A stretch of DNA of 64,000 bases. Origin: Gymnopilus junonius. Lineage: Eukaryota > Basidiomycota > Agaricomycetes > Agaricales > Galerinaceae. The notes beneath the pieces were generated by a model. The model ran no database searches. It was not told where the DNA came from and saw only the letters and a list, made by a program, of their open reading frames with translations. The stretch covers positions 94,181 to 158,180 of the forward strand of contig JADNYJ010000091.1 in NCBI GenBank assembly GCA_015501075.1, given 5' to 3'. A program made the position numbers and the translations under genes. Below, in pieces: positions 13,190-24,451 of this stretch; position 1 is the first letter of the stretch; every line of letters starts with the position of its first letter.

Positions 13190-13708
13190 GCCACTGGGAT
13201 TCGTATCACATGAGTCGGACGCGACGAATATGTTGATGGTTTTTGATCATCTTGACGGAAAAGACCTGCTTGAAAAAAACCACCTCTCAGACGAGGAGGG
13301 TTGAAAGTGGTGGCCGTCCGGATGCGCTTGGCGCCTGCAACGCTGTCTGGGCTCTTATCGCGAGTGGTGGCCAGCCTTCCAAGCAGCGCATCTGCATCGT
13401 ATTCCCTTCGCTACGACTGAATACGCCGAGCAATCTGCTGAACACCAGAGGGAGATGATCATTTCATTTATTTTGCAAGGGATGAGAATAACGGAGGCCA
13501 TGCAGAGGGAGAAATAGAAATCAAGATGAACCCTTTTCAGAGGCCTGGTCAAAGGGGGATTCCGATGTATAGGCTGCCGAATGTTGGGAATGGGTTTACG
13601 TTGGTGGTCTACAAGACTAAGGAAAAGAGAGTGGAACCGGTGCTAGAAGTGAAGGTCAATAGGCGGGTGAGAGGTGGAGAAATCACTGGATGGTTTGCAT
13701 TTGAATGA
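13190..13708 (+). pseudogene. Decayed, internally deleted copy of the upstream MYND/MSS51-like gene
   Basis: The stretch matches the parent gene in separate blocks: FDHLDGKDLLEKNHLSDEEG near 13240-13303 (parent FDYLDGKELLGKRHLSDEEG), then GGRPDALGACNA at 13310-13345, then PFATTEYAEQSAEHQRE near 13405-13455, then MNPFQRPGQRGIPMYRLPNV near 13525-13590. The first block ends in a TGA and is joined directly to the second, so about 190 residues of the parent are missing. Frames differ between blocks. The MYND finger and the promoter-proximal part are absent. This is best read as a tandem duplication followed by deletion and decay. Confidence 0.85.
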
Positions 13709-15280
13709 AAATTAATTCAAAAATTAGGAGTCGGGATTCAGAGGTAATATCATTAGGAGAAACTGAAAATCTTGCTGTGTAAACGAAGGAACCGATAACA
13801 AAGAGCGAGTAGAGACGAGGGGCAACTCAGCCCGTATTTAAAACAAGGGCTGAAACGTTGAAGACGCGGACACAGCCTAAGTAAGTAGCAACGACGGGCG
13901 TGGAACGGAATGACAGTGTTTTCCCGAGATCATTTGAACGTCTCAGGAATGGGTTGTGTAGGCCGAACAAGCTTGACTTCTCACACCAGAATTTGTTCTT
14001 ATCCAATCACACAGCATTTTGAATGTTCTTCAAGATGACTGATCTGGTGGCATACTGATCGGCTGAATTTGAAGCTTCGATCATTAGTGGACTCAACGAA
14101 CAGAAACGAGTGGGACGAGTAGTAAGTAACCCGGGTACCTCAAAACGATAGCATGGGTTGGCATTTCATTGAGAGATTGAGTCAACATTAGTAACTGGTA
14201 CATACTTAGACAACTTGGGCTGAGTTACTTGATAGACATGAGAATTCGGTACAAGGCCTGCTCATTACTGCTCATTCCTATGAATTTTCTGCATTTAAGT
14301 TGGGTGGAATTTGCCTGTTAAACCAGTGTTCAACGTTCAACTGCCAGATTTTCGGTGTTGGTTGGGAAGGAAACGCCTTGGCATCCCAGTGGAAGTCCCA
14401 GTCACATAAAGACACAGGTATTATGCCTGCTGGGATTTGCAGAAAGACTTGTAATGCATTGTGGCGGTCGGACGTTAGTGTGGGCGGCCTGTCAAATGGC
14501 AAAGGCTTTCAGGGTTTTCCTGAGAAAAAGATAAAAATTAGCTACATTTTCTTCACGCATTGCTCAACAAGTGGTATATACTTGTAGCTCGCCCTGAGAG
14601 GCTGCTCACCTTCTATAGTGACCATCGTGAGTATCAGTGTCAGTTGTCGGGACAGAGTCTCCGGAAAACCAATCATGCCGATTGATGCCGCTTCTGAAAT
14701 TCACACGTGCCGCGTTCGGCTAGTCTATTTTAGTCCGATGATGTCGTAAATATTGTCACAGCCAGCCACAGCCACAAGAAACCCTTGCCAAGAACGAACC
14801 CGGGCATGGCTCAAGCTGTGATTCATACTGAATGACGGTCCAGGTAATTTCCAGCGCTCTTTACCAACGCTAATGAAATTCGTTCATATATAGCGTAGTG
14901 CGGCCCCAGGCAGGCTCATCTCATCTCAGAGCTTCTTTACATGGGATCGAATAGCGTGAGGACTGCGTAATTCCATGAGCCATTGGTTCTGCTCTGGTTT
15001 GCCTAGGCTTCGTTACGGTCACTCGCCGGATCATTAATTCCAACTGGGTTTAATTGGTACAGATCCCGGCAGGACCGTCCATAGGAATCGCTCTCGATCA
15101 ATCCTTTTGAGGTAGGATGCGGCGAAAGATGCCGTTTTTTCGGTTGGCCTCAAGGACACTCAGACATTGGACCCTTTCATATCAAACCCACTTCTGGCTG
15201 GCTTCTCACCTTATTCTTTTCCTCTTTCCTTTCTCTCTATCTCTCCTTTAACTCCCCTTCTCCGTCTCGCAGGGAGCTTC
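13709..15280. other. Intergenic, no supported gene
   Basis: Contains only small open frames. A pyrimidine-rich stretch (about 15185-15270) precedes the oxidase start and is consistent with a fungal core promoter or transcription start region. Confidence 0.45.
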
Positions 15281-17851
15281 ATGTTGCTGCCAAGACTCTC
15301 AAGTGTGTGTGTGGCTCTAGGTCTGGCGACCTCCATTTCTTATGTCGTCGCGGGTACTGGCGGCACGTTCAGCGCTGGAGGAACAACGCAGATCAGCGCT
15401 CTCATGGTAATGCGTGTTCTCCCGACATCGTTTTCCTCCAAACTAACCGCTCATTTCCCAGATGTTCCTCGGTAACGAAGAGGGTGTTTACATTTTAGAC
15501 AAGGCGGAAGGAAACGCCGCTCAAATTAACGGTCATCCCGCATGGGGTGCCAGGTGGTAAGTTAATTGCTTCTTGGCCTTCTCTTCAGCACTGTCGCTGA
15601 CAAGTATTTGTTAGGGATTTTCAATCGCATCAGGCCACAGTTATGGACATCAGGACAAACAGTTTCTGCGCTTCAGGCATGCATCTTCCAAACGGTTCAT
15701 TCGCCTCTTTTGGTGGCAATGACGCCGTGACGATACAAGGAACAGTAGGATCTCAAAAGAACCCAGACGGAACAGGAGCTTGGGACAGCGTCTACCAGGA
15801 CTTTGATGGAAGGCGGTCCATCCGTATCCTCAACCCATGCAAATCAACAGACGATTTAACCTCGTCGCAATGTGGCTGGTTTGACGATCCAACCGTCTTG
15901 TCAATGAAGCGCGCTCGCTGGTATTCTGCTGTTGAACCTACTGGTGACGGTACCATCGTCATCATTGGAGGCTTTGTGACCGGAGGATACGTTAATCGCT
16001 GGTTTCCTGACGTCGACCCTGTGACAGAGAAGGGGAGTGCGGAAAATACATATGAATATTATCCTGCGAAGGACGGTGATGCCCAGATTGTTCAATTTTT
16101 GGTCGACACGTCGGGTCTTAACGCCTACGCACATACTTTTTTAATGCCTTCCGGGAAGATGCTTGTCCAGGCCAACCTGTCGACCAGTGCGTTCCTTGTT
16201 CAGTACATGTCCTCTAATTTTCTCACTCATTCTTTTAGTGTTATGGGATCACACGACCAATACAGAGTTCCGCCTGCCTGACATGCCAAACGGCGTAGCG
16301 CGTGTTTACCCTGCGTCCGGTGCTGTTGCCATGCTCCCTCTTACTCCTGCCAACAACTACACTCCTACCTTACTGTTCTGTGGAGGCTCAGATACTCCCT
16401 CCGTCAATTATGGTGACTACGGAGGACCCAACGCTGACATGTGGACCATCCCTGCATCAAATGATTGCCAGCGCCTTACTCCGGAACCACAGGACGGATC
16501 AACTCCCAAGTATTTGCAAGACGACGATATGCTTGAGGGACGAACTATGGGCCAATTCATTCTCTTGCCCGACGGCAAGATGATGGTCATTAACGGTGGA
16601 CTCAACGGCACCGCTGGGTACTCCATCGGGACGAAGAACACTCCTGTGAACCAGATGCCCTTTGGTGTCTCGCTTGCTTCAGGTCCCGTGCTGACACCTG
16701 CGCTTTACGACCCCCAAGCCCTTGCAGGCAGTAGGTGGACAAACAAGGGCCTGGGCTCATCCCAAATACCACGTTTGTACCACTCCACAGCTATCCTTCT
16801 CCCGGATGCCTCTGTGCTCATCGCTGGATCGAATCCTAACCCTGATGTCAATCTCACCACTGTTTTCTCTACTGAATACCGCGCAGAAATTTTTTACCCT
16901 CCGTATTTCAATGCTCCGATCCGTCCCGTCCCAACTGGCATGCCCAGCACGCTTTCTTACGGTGGCAACGCTTTTGATATATCTATTCCTCCAACTTCTT
17001 ACAATGGATCAGCAAATGATGCGGCTAATGCAACCCAGGTAGTCATCATCCGTGGCGGATTCACGACTCACGCCATGAACATGGGCCAACGCTTCATGCA
17101 GCTTAACAACACCTACACCGTCAATCAAAATGGATCTATCACGCTTCACGTCGCTCAGCCTCCTCCCAATGCCAACCTTTTCCAACCTGGTCCAGGGCTG
17201 ATGTTCGTTACTATAAACGGCATTCCAAGTAATGGATCCTATTTCATCCTCGGTAACGGTATAGTCGGCACGCAACCCACGGCTCCAGCTAGCGTTCTTC
17301 CTCCGAGCGTCCGCCTTGATTCTGTTTCTGGCGGTGCTGCTGGCAATTCAGGAAATGGAACCACGACGACTGCTAATGACCAATCAACCACCAGCACATC
17401 CCACACTGGGGCCATCGTTGGCGGTATCGTAGCAGCTGTCGGCGCCCTTGCTATTCTCGGAGCAGTTGTTCTATTCTTCGCCCGCAGACGACGTGCCGCC
17501 GCACATGCAGCGTCTTCAGCTCAATACAGTGGTCTCGCTCGAGGTGCTGGAGCCGCTAGCGATGCCGCCACTGGACCCTATCCTGCTTGGGCTGATAGGC
17601 AGGAAGGTCGTGATTCGAGCGTGTTCGTCCCTCTGAAGACGCCGTATGAAGATGCGTGGAACCCCAGCACTACTTCCGTCAATGCGCCATACAAAGATGG
17701 AGACTTTTCTGGTAGACCTTCATCTCTTGCAAGTCGGCCGAGTACTATGACTGAGTACAATCCTTACTCGGGACCTGCCGAAACGCATGCTCCGACACCA
17801 GAAAGGTATCCTACTCCCCAAATTTCTCAACAATTTGGAGGATCTAGGTAG
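15281..17851 (+). CDS. Copper radical oxidase (glyoxal oxidase family) with C-terminal membrane anchor
   Basis: Exons 15281-15406, 15462-15556, 15615-16186 and 16239-17851 join to 801 codons. Residues 1-24 are a signal peptide, which is why I prefer 15281 over the in-frame ATG at 15167. Active-site residues of the galactose/glyoxal oxidase fold are all present: Cys in NSFCASG (about 92) and Tyr in ARWYSA (about 177) for the Cys-Tyr radical cofactor; Tyr-His in PRLYHST (about 445-446); and the Cu-ligand His in FTTHAMNMGQR (about 542). A Ser/Thr-rich linker leads to a helix at about 655-678 followed by RRRR and a cytosolic tail of about 120 residues rich in Pro, Ser and Tyr. Predicted activity is oxidation of small aldehydes or alcohols with H2O2 release at the cell surface. 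Confidence 0.93.
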
Positions 17852-18556
17852 TAACCTTTTTTGGGGTGTCTTTACGCCCCCCGTCGTTGATCGGATTGGA
17901 TTACCCCTCTCTTCATTTTCCGCATTCATTCGGATTTGACTGACTGATATCATAACTCAAGCAAGCATATACCGGATTCGGGATTTTTTTTTACGGACTA
18001 CTTACTGTTCCTTCCTCTTACACGGACTACATGATATCATTTTGCGCCTCCATTCTATCTACAGTGTTATCACCAGCTTTCGCAAGTCATTCATTTTTAT
18101 TCACGTCGTGATCTGCAATCTAAAACTTTCTTACCGCTACTCCCCCACCGCTACCACCACGCTTGGCTATTCTAGTAATTGGTTGTATATCCATACCCGC
18201 CGTCAGACGATGATGATAAGTAGTAAGTACATATTTAGGTTCTCATTTTTATTATCGGTCCCAATTTGGTGTAGAACCCGGGGATGATGTATCTAGACGA
18301 AAATAGTACCCTATACGTAGTGTCTATTACTTCTGATTGGGTGCTGCAGACGTGGCGCAGTTCTAGAGGTAACCGTCTTGTGCCGCACAATCACAGGCAC
18401 TAAGGCAACTGCAGCAGCAGGTTAGCTTCCATATCATCTATTATGCCGCACTTGACTACATTTACTACTTCATAGATTCATAGATGATTTCATCTCATAG
18501 GTCAGTCTGATCCATCCAAATCCTTCCTGCTGTTTGGGATCGACCCGAGCGAATGC

Positions 18557-18895
18557 TCACGCTGATTGATCAACGGCATTGACGTCGTTGACTTGCTTCG
18601 GCCATGGTGTTGCAAGTGCGGGCCTATTGATCTTAAGATCAAGAAGGACTCCAGGAGGCGGAATAACTGGTCCGATACCCCAACGTGGATTCCATCCTGG
18701 TCGACCGCCGAGACTCTGAGGTGAGGGCACATCTCGAGATCGTGTTGCGCCTGGAATATCATTGTCGATGACGATATGAGACGTAGATGATGTTTCGCTC
18801 ATTCGCGATTCTCGTGGTTGAGGAAAGGAGAAGACCAATAGTCCCGGACAGACTACGAAAGAAGAGAAGAGAACACGCAGGGTGAAAATTTTCAT
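18557..18895 (-). CDS. Small secreted protein candidate (112 aa)
   Basis: The single-exon frame opens with a classical signal peptide (MKIFTLRVLFSSFVVCPGLLVF) and continues with a polar Pro/Gly/Arg-rich mature part of about 85 residues containing GGRPGWNPRWGIGPV. Only one Cys is seen, and it is inside the leader. No domain is recognised. Length and leader fit the broad class of fungal small secreted proteins. Transcription is not shown, and a chance open frame cannot be excluded. Confidence 0.5.
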   Translation of the reverse strand: MKIFTLRVLFSSFVVCPGLLVFSFPQPRESRMSETSSTSHIVIDNDIPGATRSRDVPSPQSLGGRPGWNPRWGIGPVIPPPGVLLDLKINRPALATPWPKQVNDVNAVDQSA

Positions 18896-19452
18896 TCTGG
18901 AATTGGGACCAGATTACAATCTACAAATGAGATCAGGGTACAAGCAGTTGCTGTTTCGCAAGGTCAAAAACTCACTCAACGTGCAAGACTCTTATAATAG
19001 GGGGCTTGTGAAAACTCTTGAGGTCAAAGTCAAGGCCTCTTTATCTATATAGCCCAATTCATCTGTCCTTCCGGACCAGCACAACTTTGAGCGGCCAAGC
19101 TCTGATAAGAGGCTATTTCAAAGAAAGAAGGTCGTTGATTGATTAGTACCATAACTGCCAGCCTTAATCCAAAGGCTGCAATGGAGTCTAAGTTACTTTC
19201 CCTGATGTTTGCACCTTTTTAGTTTAATCGAACTCAACGACCTATTCTGAAGATGCAGCAATTGACGTCTATTATGCAATGAACAAAAAAAAAACAATCT
19301 CCGGCCTTATGTTGCCTCTCGTAGACAAGGCAGATAATAAGCGCCAAGAATCCGGATAAATAAATAATCTATTAAGCGCCTAGCACAGCGTGTGCATTCA
19401 CATCGCCCTCGACAGGCAGGTGTGTAGTGAAGTAACTTATTAATGGGTATAT
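18896..19452. other. Intergenic region between convergent/divergent small gene and cyclin
   Basis: No open frame of note. An A-run lies near 19285-19296. Confidence 0.4.
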
Positions 19453-20297
19453 TCATGATCCCTTATCACCCCGAACTGAAAACATGCTCTTCAATGACGA
19501 TAGAAAAGTGCTTCCCCAACAGAACGCCACATTTAAGTCGTCCTGTTCAATGGCTTTGTGCTCCTGGGACTGAAACAGCATCCGAGCTAAGGCAACTTGG
19601 TCTTCCTCTTCCGAGGTAGATGCACATGGAGAACGTAGAGAAGAAAGGTCCGCCGTTGGAATAAACGACTTTCTGTCCCGAGTAGCGTCCTCGTAAGAGG
19701 GAGGGGAAGATATGCCAACCAATTCCGGAGGAGCAGGATTTCTAGGATCGCCCACTGAGAGAGAATGTCGATCAACAAGAAGCTTGAACCATGCAAAGGA
19801 AGAAGCATCGAATCGGAAATCCCAATCCAACACTCTACAAAGCTCCATCTCCATCATTCTAATCTCCTTATGCGAAAACCAATGACTTGCCACCCTCTTC
19901 CAGAATGGCAACGGTGCAAGATTGTAATCGTAAATAACCTTCGAAGCGACGATGTATGCAGCGAAGAACAGTCGATATGCGTCATCGTTGTATGCTACAT
20001 GACGTGGTGCAGCTTCTTTATACCGCAGAAGGAAGGTCATTGTGACGGCTACCACTGTCGTGTCGAAGGCAGAGAGACGCAGGACTGAGGATATGAAGGC
20101 CGGAAGGGTGACCTGCCACTGTGAACAAAGAGAGGGATATGGATATCTCTTGGAAGCAAAAAGGCGAACCATATACTTTGCGCAGATTGAGCCAACCGCG
20201 TCATAGGAGTCAATGAGTGGCTGTAGTAGTAGGGATTGGGAAATTTGGTGAATATTTTTATTTGTGTGAGAAGAGCATGGACTCTTACCGACACCAT
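19453..20297 (-). CDS. Cyclin-domain protein (PHO80/Pcl-like)
   Basis: Read on the minus strand. A 9-nt first exon (20297-20289, Met-Val-Ser) is followed by an intron ending at 20221 and a long second exon 20220-19453, giving 258 codons in phase. The cyclin box runs from PLIDSYDAVGSICAKYM through LPAFISSVLRLS, TFLLRYKEA, AAYIVASKVIYDYN and KEIRMMEMELCRVLDWDF, the layout of PHO80-like cyclins that partner with Pho85-type kinases. The C-terminal third is Ser/Asp/Glu-rich and unconserved. The tiny first exon rests on clean GT/AG sites plus an in-frame ATG. A longer upstream start remains possible. Confidence 0.82.
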
Positions 20298-21976
20298 CTT
20301 TATGGTTGCCTTAACAGAGGGATGTCTTCAACGTCAACCCTACTCCCAAAGTCCAAAGGGCGATGGAAGGCGCCCACATCGGCTTCAGAGGTTATAAACT
20401 GCTGGGATAGGAGTCTCCTTTCTTGGCTAGCCCATGTACTCAAAAGGACTCGAGTAAGTGACGTCAAACTCCTTTCCAGTATGGGGAGCAGTCTAGGAGA
20501 TATGACCTGGTTAAGTCGACTTGACTAAACTCGAGTTGGCGCCGTACATCCGGGAAAGGAGATGTAGCCGGACAATGCAAGGACAATGGCTGGAACGTTT
20601 TTCTGTTTTTTAGTTTTCATCATCGCAAGTTGAAAGCGAGTCACCTGTGGTCACAAGAGCTGCTATAATCTCGGAGAAACACGAATATGTCAAGATTGCC
20701 TCGTTATGGCATTTCCTTCTAAAACAAGATGGAAAAGGGTAGAAGGACTCAAAACAGAACTAGGAAATATTGTCCTCTATCTTTCTGCCTCCTCGTCTAG
20801 GAAATGCATGGAAATATATATTTTACCGGGATTGTTCCAGCCTGTGTCATGGCACCGATGGCTAATTTCATTAGCAGAAAAAGTCAAGGCTGGAGAGGGC
20901 TGGATCGGATTCGATTACGTGAGGTTGGTTCGTACAGGTTCATACCTGGTTCGTCTGGGATCCGCGAGTAAATTCTCCTTCGCCACCGGAATTCGAGTAA
21001 AGCAGTGCCGACTGCCGGATCCTGTTGCAAAAACCGCGTTGGTCGCGCGTACCTCTACTGTGGCCCAAAAAATTCAATTATGGGGATAATAAATGCGACC
21101 GCAAGTAAGGCAAAATTTAAGAGGAGCACTCTTTGGATCACATTTCCGAAGGCGACGTTGTCGCAGACGAAGAGCATAGAATCTGGAGCAAAGCAGGCCG
21201 GTCAATGATCGTGCCGGAGGCAAAAGGTAAAGGCGGTAGAGTCGGTGTCCGGGAGCCGAACTTGGGAGCCACCCCAAGTTTCAAGGGAACTACTAATATG
21301 AGCATCTTGCTTGCGAGAAAACGTTGGGCGCGCTTTCATCTCGCTCAAATGTGTACATAGATCTAAGCGCGTCTCGGAATGGCGACAAGTTGAACAGAGA
21401 GGTGAAAATGCCCATGTGCCTGTGATGTCGGGTCAGGCGCGATCACAGCATGTAAAGACAAAAATAGATCAAAGTTTTTTCTGTTGTCACCGACGTCGAT
21501 GCACATGCGCCCGCTGGAGTTTAATTATGGTCGTATATCTCTCATAAATCGTCATAAACTTACTGAATTGTATCTTGACTGTAGGTTGCCGTTGACGCAT
21601 TCATCTCGAATTTGGAAATCCTGGCAAGAGGACCAACGTTTATTGCAGACCGGAATGAACAAGTTCAAATCCTGGGCGGCTGTCCATCACGAAAACCAAG
21701 TCGAATTAGAGGCTGCGGGTCTGAGAGTCATTTGTATATGATCCGGTCAAAGGTGCTTCTTCCCCCCGTCTCCACTGGTTCAATTGCGGTTCGGTGGCGT
21801 TCGAGTGGTTGGTAAGAACGCCTTCACGTATAAAATCCTCATCAATTTCTTTCGATCTTGGCGACCCCGTACCCCTCTTTTTTTCCCACTTTCATACCCC
21901 ATACTTTCTTCTTCCTCGCTCATTTCCCTCTAGTCTTTCCGCCACCTTCTACCTTCAACCATCTCAATAAAATATA
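20298..21976. other. Intergenic, no supported gene; promoter side of transporter 1
   Basis: Short frames on both strands without family resemblance. A local repeat of GGTTCGTNNNGGT type occurs near 20922-20955. A C/T-rich stretch (21850-21960) leads into the transporter start. Confidence 0.4.
21829..21836 (+). promoter_or_regulatory. TATA-like element upstream of transporter 1
   Basis: TATAAAAT lies 141 bp before the ATG at 21977 and is followed by a long pyrimidine-rich stretch, a common fungal core promoter layout. Confidence 0.4.
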
Positions 21977-24451
21977 ATGGGAGGTGGTCCGGCAGGAGGA
22001 AATGGAGGCGGAATCCAAACGAACTCTCTATTCTGGTCGGTGGTGATGTCAGCCTTCGCTGGTGAGCAGGCATCGAAAAGGTTTCGCGTTCTTCAAATAG
22101 TCATCATTTTAAGCTTTCGGTGGCATTCTGTTCGGTTATGATACCGGAACAATCTCTGGCATCATCGCAATGGAGGATTGGCTGAAGACGTTCGGGACCT
22201 TCGACCCTACGTTAGGCCAGTATTTACCTACAAGCGACAAGAGTCTCGCGGTATGTTGGACAATATCTTATCTTTATGCTCCTCATTTATTTATGTTTCT
22301 AGGTTTCGATTCTTTCTGCGGGTACTTTCTTTGGAGCACTCTTGGCGTACCCAATGGGCGACAGGCTAGGGAGGAAGTGGGGCATCATTGGAGGTTGCAT
22401 TGTTTTCTTTCTCGGTATAGGCTTACAACTGGATACCAACTGGGCTACTTTTATCGTCGGACGAGGTAAGAATGTTCTCTTCTTTACTTCTTTCATTTGC
22501 TGAGGACATTTTGTAGTCATAGCCGGCTTTGGTGTCGGTGTTATTTCGTGCTTGGTTCCTATGTATCAATCAGAAGTGCGCGGACTTAGCATTTTTCGTA
22601 AACGATGCTCACCATTTTCATTAGTGCGCACCAAAGAATATTCGTGGTCTCATTGTCGGATTGTATCAACTTGCTAGTGTGTACTGTTTCTTGATCTTAA
22701 GTTGTCATCGTCTTATATATCTACTTCTAGTCACCATTGGCGCCCTTCTCGCAGCTATTGTATTGAACTCGACTAAAGATAGGCAGAATCACAATGCCTG
22801 GAGGGTAAGCAGGCCCAAGTTATCCATCGAAAACGGACACTCACAGACAAATCAGATTCCTGTCGCTGTTCAGTTTGCTTGGGGCTCAATCCTCTCCATC
22901 GGAATGGCAAGTATTCTCAGTTGTCCTCACCTGATGCGAAGCTCACTCAGTCGCTCGACCTGTAGCTCATGCTTCCTGAGAGTCCTCGCTACCTCCTCTT
23001 GAAAGGAAGGGAGGAAGAAGCCCGCGCTGCCCTTGGTCGTCTCATGACCGCTCCCGCCGATTCCCCTCAGGTCGAAGAAGAGTGCCTCATCATCTCGGAT
23101 GCTTTGAAAATCGAGCAGGAAAATGCTAGCGGCAGCTATCTTGGTAAGAATTTTCCTGTTGTCGTATGGAACTTTACTTCATACGAATTTCTGCTTTCCC
23201 CCAGAATGCTTCAAGAACAACCCTAGTCGCTTTGCTCTCCGTACTTGGACTGGTATCTGGATTCAGGCATGGCAACAGCTCACTGGAATCAATTTCATCT
23301 GTGGGTCCCCACATCCACCATTATCTGTAGTTAATATCTAACCACGGGGTTCTAGTCTACTATGGCACGACGTTCTTCCAGCAAGCCGGTATCAGCAATC
23401 CTTTCATCATCACGTAAGTCGACTTCCTCTATTACAATGAGAAACTAGACATTGAGATATTTTCTGTGATATATAGCATCATTTGCGACGTTGTCAACAC
23501 CTGCATGACTCTCGTCGGTCTTCCTTTCATCGACCGTATCGGACGAAGACGCCTCCTTCTCATCGGTGCAGCTGGCATGTCCATCTCCGAATTCATTGTT
23601 GCCATTGTCGGTGTCACAGCTGGGCATATTCAACCAGATGGGTCGGTCAATCTTGCCGCTCAGCGCGTCTTAATTGCCTTCGTTTGCATGCAAGTGTCTC
23701 TTTTCTCTTATTTCCTGGCGTAATGTCCCTGATGCGCGAGTCCCTTCAGCTATATCGCCTTCTTTGCTCTTTCTTGGGGTCCGATTGTTTGGGTCGTCAC
23801 CTCTGAAGTCTTCGTGAGTTCCTCTTTATTTTTATCCGTCGCTTCGCCCTATCCTTAACACTATCCTTAGCCTCTCTCCATCCGCGGTGAAGGCATGAGT
23901 CTTTCAATTGCCAGTAATTGGTTGTGGAACTTTGGCATTGGATACGCCACTCCCTATCTTGTCAATCCTACGACTTACGGTATCAATGGTGAAAAGGCTG
24001 CGAACCTCGGCGTTAAAGTTTTCTTCATCTGGGGAGGAACTTGCGTTGGGTGCTTGTTGTTCACGTACGTGTTTTTCACAGGTTTTTTTTTTGAAATTAA
24101 ATTACATTTTAACAGGTATTTCTTCATCCCTGAGACAAGAGGTCTTTCCCTTGAGCAAATTGACCGACTTTACCGCGAATCAAGCAGTATGTTTCTGATT
24201 TCAAACCATCTCTTTAGAATAAAACTGACAAATTGGAAACAGTCGTCGGTTCCGTCCAATATCGCGGAAAGCTTCTTGCAGAAGATAGCACCGACACATT
24301 CGAAACCAGGAAATCTGTGCGTTCTCCTTTCTCTTTTAATACGACCATTTCACTCACTATCGCGAACGCTCAGCACGAGGTTATGCACGTTGAACCTAAA
24401 CTTCCCGAGTCTCCAATAACGAACACGACCGACGCATTGAACGCACCATAA
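21977..24451 (+). CDS. Hexose transporter, MFS sugar porter family (copy 1)
   Basis: A twelve-helix plasma-membrane sugar/H+ symporter interrupted by more than ten short introns. Visible signatures in order: GILFGYDTGTISG in TM1, GDRLGRKWG in the first loop, VPMYQSE, QLAITIGALLAAIV, PESPRYLLLKGR, QQLTGINFIFYYGT, DRIGRRRLLLIGAAGM, NWLWNFGIGY and PETRGLSLEQ. All are sugar-porter family motifs. The N-terminus is a short Gly-rich leader (MGGGPAGGNGGG) and the C-terminal tail is hydrophilic, ending at 24451. Junctions that I tested (22113, 22517, 23341, 23475) keep phase. Monosaccharide uptake is likely; glucose versus xylose preference cannot be read. It is paired with a close paralog 2.3 kb downstream on the same strand. 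Confidence 0.92.

Noticed and set aside
1..18000. Secondary-metabolite gene cluster (P450s plus oxidase)
   Set aside because: No terpene synthase, polyketide synthase, NRPS or dedicated transferase nearby; the genes are better explained as local duplicates.
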